A stretch of 64,000 nt of DNA, taken from assembly GCA_907164885.2 (NCBI GenBank), contig OU015493.1, forward strand, positions 66,307,126 to 66,371,125, read 5' to 3'. The notes below the pieces were generated by a model. That model saw only the letters and a program-made list of their open reading frames with translations. It was not told where the DNA came from and did no database searches. This DNA comes from Dolomedes plantarius. Taxonomy: Eukaryota > Arthropoda > Arachnida > Araneae > Dolomedidae. Positions 57,022 to 64,000 of this stretch are shown here, piece after piece (position 1 is the first letter of the stretch; the number at the start of each line of letters is the position of its first letter). The position numbers were made by a program, and so were the translations under genes.

Positions 57022-59761
57022 TCATAACCAAGTAGCTTTCGGGCATATAGCAGCTTTAAACATAAGTAGCTCCAAAACATAAGTAGCTTTCGGGCGCCTA
57101 AAGCACTCCCTAGGAACATAATCAGGCAGGTTAGCAAGTTCTTCGTTATTAATTGAGTATATCCGATTGTAAAAGTTCGTAGCCAGATCTTTAATATGAT
57201 GCCGAATTGGTTCGATAGCCAGATCCCTATGAATAAAAGCGTTACGTAGGTACCATGGTGCCTTCCTGGTACCACGAAGTCTTGTTTTGTATAGTTTGCA
57301 GTCTCTGGATATGAGTGTCAGCTGCTGAGCCCCAAACCGGAACAGCATACATCAGAATTGGGCGAAGCACGGTCTTATACAATAAAAGTTTATTATCAAT
57401 ACTCATTTGGTTCTGATACAAGAGGTGTGCGATATCCCTAGGTGCCATAAAGAACTTTCTAATAATGTATTCTATATTTTTTCTCCAGGTTAGCCTGCTG
57501 TCCAAGTAAACTCCAAGGTATTTCCCCTCTCTCTCAAAGTGTACCAGATGACCACATACTGTGACCGGCGGAGGTGGAATCCTGTTATAGCTAAAAAATA
57601 TGGCTTTTGTTTTAGCAGGATTTAGTTTAATTCTCCACCGTTCGAACCAACGTTCAAGAATATCAACATGCCTTTGGAGATGCTTGTGCATATATTTATT
57701 ATTGCGATGCTTCGCTAAGATTGCCGTGTCATCCGCAAACATGGCTAGTGTAGTGTGTGGAAAATGTGGGATATCATTAATAAATATATTAAATAAAACA
57801 GGTCCTAACTTGGAGCCCTGAGGAACTCCAACATTAATGTTACGAAGTGAGGAAATTGATTGTGTGTGGGGAACTTTAAAGGTTCTGTTAAGCAGATAAG
57901 AGTGAATTAGGTGAATAATAGCAGATGGCATCTTAAGTTTAATTAGTTTATAAATTATTGCGCTATGCCATACGCGGTCGAACGCTTTTTCTATGTGGAA
58001 GAGAATTGCGTCAGTCTGCATCCGATTCTGGAATCCATCATGGATGTATTCCGTTACTCGGAGTAGCTGATGCGTAGTGGAATGTTGGGCTCTAAAGCCA
58101 AATTGTGCATTAATAATGACATTGTTATCATCCAAGAACTTGTCAATTCTTTTACACAGTATATGTTCAACCAGCTTGCTAAGAGAGGAGAGTAAACTAA
58201 TGGGACGATAATTTTTTGGAATGGAGGGATCCTCGCTAGGTTTCCTAATCGGTATAATTATCGCAGTTTTCCATGCTATTGGAAAGAACTTAAATTCGAA
58301 AATTTTATTGGTGAGCTCACATAAAATGTTAACGTAATATATAGGTAAGTTTTTTATAGCATAATTAGTTATGTTATCAATTCCAGGTGCTTTATTATTA
58401 GGAAGCGAGATGACAGCATTTTGAATTTCAGCAGGGGTGGTGGGTTCAACACGTTCGTTATTGATAGAAGACAGTCTGCTGTTGTAAAACTGTCTGAGAA
58501 TGTCGTCAACTTTATCAATAGTGTATGGGCAAAAGACATTATTGTGGGGGGACAACTGACATTCGTAGTTATCTGCCAAGGCCTCAATTTTGTCCGAGTC
58601 ACTCGTCAGAATGCCAGTAGGGGAGTTAAAAGGGAGAGTGGGGTAGCCGGTTTCTTAATGCGTTTTAGGTAATTCCAAATGCTATTGTCCGAGGGAGCAA
58701 GTGACTCAATAAACACAGTCCATTTTTTATTTTTATAATTTTTTATATCATTTTTAATTTTAGTATTAAGTCTATGAAAATCACCGCGCACTGACGGATC
58801 GTCCGTACGCTGCCAAATTTTCCTAATTTGATTTCTATTTCTAATTTGCGTTTTAATGTACAGTGAGAGTTTATTATAGTTATTTGGGGGAATGTGAGTC
58901 TTGGCAGAGCTAAGCGAATTATTGATATTGTCAGTGATGGAAGTTACAGCTTTATCTATATCCTCTTTACAGTTAATACTATTGAAAGGAGGGGGTGAGT
59001 TAAAAAGATTATTAGTATAGTCAATCCAATTTATGAAGTGGGGGGTTAGTATAGAAGGAGGGGAGTATTAGTATGTAAATTTAAAATGATTGGAATATGG
59101 TCAGAGGAAAGAGCGTCTATTGTGGTAATGTCATAAGGAAAATTAATATTATTTAAAAGAGCAAAATCAATGACTGACTGAGAGCCAGAGTGGCCGAAAC
59201 GGGTAGGGGTGGGTGGGAAAACTATATCTATACTATTATCATTACAGTATTCATTAATTTCCCTTCCATACCTACAGATGAAATTTCTATTGTACTTGCA
59301 ATTCCTGCGTGGGTGGTGTGCATTAAAATCCCCAGCCAGAATAACTTTATCCCCTAGGGAGAATAAATTTTGAATATCAAGACTGGCCGAAAAATTATAA
59401 GCTGCCCTGAGATAGATGCTAGCAATGTAGATTGGATTATTGGGGGTAGGATAAATTTTGACTATGGTGTTTTCAAGAATATTCAGATTAAGACTGGGGA
59501 TATGATCAAATTTAATGTTTCTCTTGATATAGATTGCTGTACCTCCATAAGGTAGGGTACTATTATTACTGCTGTCAGCACGTGGCGTGTGTATTAAATT
59601 ATAATTTTGGATTTTAAGGTACCTCGCATGGCGATTTCTAATCTCCTGTACCAGGACCAAATCAACAGGGTTATCGATGAGGAAATCCCCAAGTTCATCA
59701 ATCTTGGTTTGGAGGCCATCAGCGTTCCTACTCAGTATCCTAACTGTCTTACGAGAGATTA
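57022..59761 (-). pseudogene. LINE ORF2: endonuclease and reverse transcriptase
   Basis: Would nick target DNA and copy the element's RNA. The endonuclease part starts with RILSRNADGLQTKIDELGDF near 59730 and keeps VLVQE, LAGDFNAHHPRR and LSSDHIPI. Frameshifts near 59045 and 58615 precede the reverse transcriptase at 58579-57242. That part has PKNYRPISLLSSLSKLVE, GVPQGSKLGP and FADD. In motif A the catalytic Asp is His (FHIEKAFD, codon 57997-57995), a single-base change that should abolish polymerisation. Another frameshift near 57280 precedes the C-terminal APWYLRNAFIHRDL segment. ORF2 overlaps the end of ORF1 in a different frame, as usual for this group. Confidence 0.92.
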
Positions 59762-61522
59762 AAGAGAAGAGGGCGCCCCCTGGGAACCAGCCGCTAGAGC
59801 TGGGAGTTTACTATTCAAGCCCATAAGGGCCATGAAGTCTATACCGGTTTCTCTAGCATGGTTTCGTATTTTTGAGATTGCAGCCTCAATAGCAAGAAGT
59901 TTCTCGAGGACCCTTTCAAGTCTTTCAACTGAAATATCGCTGGCTATTGTGTTATTGCATGGGGTGAGAAAGGGGGCCGCTACACTATTACCAGTTTCAG
60001 TCGCTATTGTTGGGGGTAGCAAAACCTGTTTTTGCGGTTTAAAAAGTGCACTGTAGTCTTTTTCTGGGGTAGCTGCAGCCCTTTGGAACGAGTTTCCAGA
60101 ATTGGTTTGTAGGATTAACCTACCATTATCTTCACTGATCTTTCCTACATCTCTAATTGATTGTATCTGCTGTTTTTTATTTTTAAGATAATTGGGGGGG
60201 GGGCGGAAACAGCCCTTATATTTTGCAGGAGGATCTCCCCCACAGTTTGCACACTTAGCCTTCTCGGATTGTGGCTTTTGGCATTGATTTGTTTTGTGGC
60301 TCTCACCACATTTTAAGCATCGTGCATCCATTTGGCAAGTATCACTACTGTGGTGGAAGTTCAAACAATTATAGCATTGTTTCGCTCCCCCCTTTAAATT
60401 TATATGTCACTACCCTTACAATAAAACCTAAGAATTCCCTAGTTTCATAAATTTCTTTGGTTTTGTTATTAGGAAATAGGTTATAAAGAAAAATTGGTAA
60501 TTTTGATTTGTCTTTAAACCTTTTGAGTTATGCTACCCTTTGAACTGAATAACCCAGGGCAATCAGTTCCTCTCTTACTTCCTCAATCGGGATATCAGAA
60601 GGGATACCTTTGATTAAAATTTTTAGGGGGCGTTCTTCCCTTGGATTCATTGCAAAGAATTTGATTTCACGTTGCATTAGAAGATTCTGTATACTTCTAA
60701 ACTGAGTGATGTTTTTAGGAAAAACTTTAACGAATTTTCCTGAGTCCTGAAGTTGAAGTTTATCATTCACAACTGTGTTGATTTCTTGCGTTATATCTTT
60801 CCATTCTTTATCCTGACTCTTCAAGATCCAAAAGGGATCTGGCTTCTTCTCCTTTGGTGCTTGCGCACTAATTTCAGGGTTGTTATCTACCTCTGTTTCA
60901 TCATTAATCCCTTCACTCTCGTCCCTCAGTATATCATAGCAATTTTTTGTACTGATAATATTTTCCCTTAATTTCTCTACCAAGGATTTCTTCGCAAGCT
61001 TTTTGGATTTCGGAATTTCCCTCTCATTATTCATATTCTCAGTACCATTAACATCATTATCACTAAAACTTAATTTACTAGATTTTTCTGTTTTATAGGC
61101 CACAATATATTTATATCAATATGCTGATAAATAATATTAATGCTGTCAACACTACATGAATACCAGAACTCAGTAATCAAATGCCACATACCTCTCAATA
61201 TCGTCGTCGCTCGATAATAGACGTTTCCAGAGCTAGTCAGTCCTTGGTTTAAGTCCTTTAAGAAATCTGTAATCCGTGAGATCTGGTCAGCGTAATTTTT
61301 ATAATCCATGCGCACACTACATTCTTCTAGTCGTCTTATCACTTCAGGAATAAGTTCCGGTCGGAATCCATTTATATCACCCTTTAGAAGCACATCACTA
61401 CTAGAGATCACCGTATTTTCTGTATCCATATAAGTTTCCATTTTGTCGTTAAGATCCAATCTATTGTTATCCAATTTAGTACCGTAATGAAAGGCTGTCA
61501 CTAGAACAGGCTCGTCACACAT
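59759..61522 (-). pseudogene. LINE ORF1 (gag-like) with zinc knuckles
   Basis: A nucleic-acid-binding gag-like protein of about 588 codons if the frames are joined. The N-terminal part reads METYMDTENTVISSSD and EVIRRLEECSVRMDYKNYAD (61438-61190). A frame change near 61095 leads to a Lys/Glu-rich segment and PLKILIKGIPSDIPIEEVRE, typical of the domain before the knuckles. TAA at 60528 probably replaced CAA. A one-base shift in a run of G near 60390 precedes CYNCLNFHHSSDTC, CLKCGESHKTNQC and a degraded third knuckle starting CANCGGDPP. The protein ends GSQGAPSSL. The link of the first part to ORF1 is inferred from length and position. Confidence 0.82.
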
Positions 61523-61808
61523 ACGAAGGATTAATTAATCCCCGTAAGGCCACAGACAAGTAAAAGTAACCGAAGATAAAAGCAAAATCAGCATAAACAC
61601 ATGGGTCACACGCGTGGCTTAACACCAGCAGAAAAAAGTACGTCAAAAGTCAACCGAAGCAGAAGCGAGACTCTCCACGCATTTTGTCGCTGAATAGGCA
61701 CGACACACGTAGCATTTTGATGATGGTTGAATTTCTCGCACCGGTCAGATTATCAGATGTTACTTAAATGCTTTACAGATTCCACCAAATCTTAGGGAAG
61801 CAGACAGC

Positions 61809-61862
61809 GGAGGGCCCAGCCCATGTACTGCAGTTCCCACTACTCTTCCTGAAGCTCCCGAA
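61809..61862 (+). repeat. 54-base segment shared with 53973-54026
   Basis: 52 of 54 bases match, including GGAGGGCCCAGCCCATGTAC and CTACTCTTCCTGAAGCTCC. Flanking sequence is unrelated in the two places. Both copies are open in a frame reading GGPSPCT.VPTTLPEAPE. No known element was recognised. Confidence 0.85.
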
Positions 61863-61869
61863 GGGAAGC

Positions 61870-62815
61870 AATGGTAATGTTAACTTTTTTCTTGCTCAAA
61901 GACAGCTCCTTGAAATACTTTCCATTCATGACAGGTTTACCAATATAGCTTTCTACGACTCACCATGGGGTTCATGCTGTGTATGTTCACCAAGTTCCTC
62001 AGCCACTTTCCGTTATGACCTCATGAAAGTACTAGTGGGATATTTATCCAGTTTTATTTCGTCAAAGCTCAGTCAGACCAGCGTTCTTGTCTACCAGACA
62101 CGTGACAGAATATGGTAGAGGTCCAAAAGAGCCGGACACTAAACATGGGTACGCTATCTGTCTTTAGCGCCCAAGGTAAAGAGCGAGTGTTTGGGGGCAA
62201 TTTGGCAATTGTCTTAAATTGTAGGTACCGGCCTGTTTAGCGTATATCAAAATTTGACCACTTTGCTCTTAACCCCACCCACCCCAATAAAACAATTCAT
62301 TATGTAACCTATAGGTAAGAGGATAGTGAGAGGTATTAGAATATTAAAATCTTAGGCAGTGTTATTCTAAAACTCAAGAAAATTCAATTTATTTTAAAAG
62401 TAGGGATCAACTTTTAATATACGTTTGGAAAATTTAAACAAACTGCGATGTGATAGGGCTTGTTGAGGTATTTTCCCAAGATTAGTTTCTACTGTCAAGT
62501 TCATATTTTAATTCTTAGTAAACGGTGCGTTTTCATGTAATGTAAAATATCCGAGTTTGTAATTCCATTTAATTAAAGTCATTGACATTTTTCATTTCAC
62601 TAGAGGGAGTGTAATTTCGAGAAGCGAAATTCCTGGGAAATTTAAATATTAAACAAACACAGAATTAATTAAAATCCATAGTATGTAAAAAAAGAAAGGC
62701 AGTTAGTTTCGAACCATTTAATGTAATTCGTCTGGTCGGGAAGCTCTCAGTGTGATTGTCGCTATGTAAATTTCATAAGAAGGAATTTCGTTCAATTCTT
62801 CAGAGATAGAAGCCG
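61870..62815. other. Unassigned DNA
   Basis: The plus frame at 61768-62118 continues from the 54-base segment without a recognisable domain. The rest is AT-rich with no repeat ends. Confidence 0.35.
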
Positions 62816-62985
62816 GGCGATATCCGAATGTCCAGGGCGTTGGTATCGGTACCAGAGCCCGTGGATTCGAGTTCCAAGATTGGCATGGATGTATGTAGCC
62901 GTTTGGAATCGGCTTTAAACAGTAGGTCCCGGTCTAATTAACCTTCGTGTAGCAAAAAATGACCGTAGCGAACCTAATCCTTAGA
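62816..62985 (+). mobile_element. tRNA-derived SINE family D, contiguous copy
   Basis: A head with GGCGATATCCG and a B-box-like GTGGATTCGAGTTCC, then GGCATGGATG, GGAATCGGCTTTAA, CAGTAGGTCCCG and CGTGTAGCAAAAAATGACCG. It gives the empty-site order used to read the insertion in the 25705-26012 copy. Confidence 0.8.
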
Positions 62986-62989
62986 AATA

Positions 62990-63290
62990 GGTTTTTCTGG
63001 TATATTCTATTGCTTTCCCAATGTTTACCAAACGGTTTAGTGATATTCGCATTTATGAATGGTATATAACGACAATCACTCCTAACCATACTTTACCAGA
63101 TGAACTCGATGAACTGTACCATTTAGTTCGAAACTAGTTTCCAGTCTCATTTTTTTAGAGTGGATTTTCAGAAGCTATGTACTTGTTATGCGTATTCCAC
63201 AAGTTTCCCGTAGGTAATACGTATATATCAGACCTTTAAGTTTGCATTAATGATTTTATCCTACTAAAAAACTAACTAAACTCACGGCGC
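62990..63290. other. Unassigned DNA
   Basis: No feature recognised between two SINEs. Confidence 0.4.
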
Positions 63291-63291
63291 A

Positions 63292-63465
63292 ATTGTCCGA
63301 TGTGGACCAAGGCCGGCGGTACCCATCTCCACTTTCTTGACCTTGGGGCTTGTGGTGCCATACAGCATATGTCTCAATCAGGTGATCAACCTGACGTGGG
63401 ACCCCCAGAGTTTAGTTCCCAAGCATGCTTGGTCCTCATTTTATCGATCCACTCGTGATGAAAGG
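63292..63465 (-). mobile_element. SINE-A copy 4, head missing
   Basis: Minus-strand copy keeping the body blocks (complement of CCAAGCACGCTTGG and GACCAAGGCCGG) but ending before the tRNA-like head near 63465. A 5'-truncated insertion is typical of incomplete reverse transcription. Confidence 0.87.
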
Positions 63466-63474
63466 TTGGATTTT

Positions 63475-64000
63475 ACCCTACACTTGATTTAAAAGTATAA
63501 ATAATATACAATATTATAAAGGTGAATTCAAAATTTTATTTTGAAAATTAGTTTGCGAACATTTTTTTTTTCTTCTTTTTTTAATCTCTTAGCTTATTGA
63601 CTGCGACAGAAACAATGTTAAAAGAATCTTCTGGATTAAAACATTTGCAAAACTGTTTAGAGAGGCAGGGTGATCCGCTAGTTAGGATTTGCGCTATGAA
63701 ACCGAATCCCAACAACTGATGAGGCAGGTATAGGTTGAAATAGCCTGGGTGAGAAACCAAGGAAATGCAATCGTCTTCCTTCGAACAGGCGGACAGCTGA
63801 ACAATCATCACTACTTCGGCATTCAATATGGCTGCGACGTAAGTAACTTTTCATTACTGAAGGGTATAAATATTCTTGTTTGTTATGCCTAATATTGAGC
63901 GTGGAGAGCTGAGTTTTTAACAGCGATATAATTACAAGTTTAGTTTAGTTTATTTGACTGTCCAAAGTGTTCATGAGATGGGTCTAAAAATCACTTTAAG
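63475..64000. other. Unassigned DNA
   Basis: A minus frame of 81 codons at 63581-63826 starts at ATG but shows no motif or splice context. Nothing else is supported. Confidence 0.35.

Larger units (their letters stand above)
56660..61740 (-). mobile_element. Jockey-type LINE, near full length, decayed
   Basis: On the minus strand the order is ORF1 with zinc knuckles, then an apurinic-type endonuclease, then reverse transcriptase, and finally a short 3' UTR ending in an ATT-rich tail near 56660-56695. Total length of about 5 kb agrees with complete Jockey elements. No target duplication could be confirmed, and the 5' limit near 61740 is approximate. Frameshifts and stops in both frames make it inactive. 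Confidence 0.87.

Noticed and set aside
61768..62118. 116-codon plus frame beginning beside the LINE
   Set aside because: Only the shared 54-base segment is conserved; the rest has no motif, so I annotated the segment alone.

Overview
The window looks like a transposon-dense stretch of an animal nuclear genome, most likely an arthropod and plausibly an arachnid or other chelicerate. The evidence is indirect: AT-rich DNA with long (TA)n arrays, a Jockey-type LINE, Tc1/mariner, pogo-like, hAT-type and PIF-type elements, tRNA-derived SINEs, splice-bounded coding islands and no operon-like packing. The species call is inference.

Host coding sequence is sparse. Two islands look like genuine exons, both on the minus strand: a proline-rich exon at 32839-33741 ending at a consensus splice donor, and a GC-rich 241-base exon at 2220-2460 with a good acceptor and donor. 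Their reading phases are compatible, so they may be neighbouring exons of one gene with an intron of about 30 kb that holds most of the left half of the window. A higher-GC block at 34451-34940 may belong to that gene's 5' region.

Left part (1-16.3 kb): (TA)n arrays, a tRNA-SINE family (SINE-A), an internally deleted mariner (1139-2118), two palindromic TA-flanked MITEs (2759-3529, 10921-11675), a hAT-type MITE (8559-9156), a full-length but dead mariner (11686-12993, minus), a long palindromic MITE with TTA flanks (14202-14944), a LINE remnant (15384-15830) and two copies of another tRNA-SINE. Middle (16.3-41 kb): mostly unassigned AT-rich DNA, with a Tigger/pogo deletion derivative (23071-23802), a SINE carrying a nested insert, copies of a TTAA-flanked MITE family, three hAT-type MITEs, the proline-rich exon and a 653-base (TA)n array. 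Right part (41-64 kb): a nearly intact Tc1 element (41134-42629), a pogo-like element inside a SINE (43318-44673), a cluster of palindromes and MITEs (48.2-49.2 kb), a second Tc1 element with one nonsense codon (51101-52626), a possible solo LTR, a 5-kb decayed Jockey-type LINE on the minus strand (56660-61740) and two more SINEs.

I see no dedicated new biological system. The strongest leads are the pogo-like element with seven copies of a 15-16 base motif, the TTAA MITE family, the adjacent perfect palindromes at 48420-48495, the nearly intact Tc1 transposase, and (TA)n arrays acting as landing sites for TA-targeting elements.
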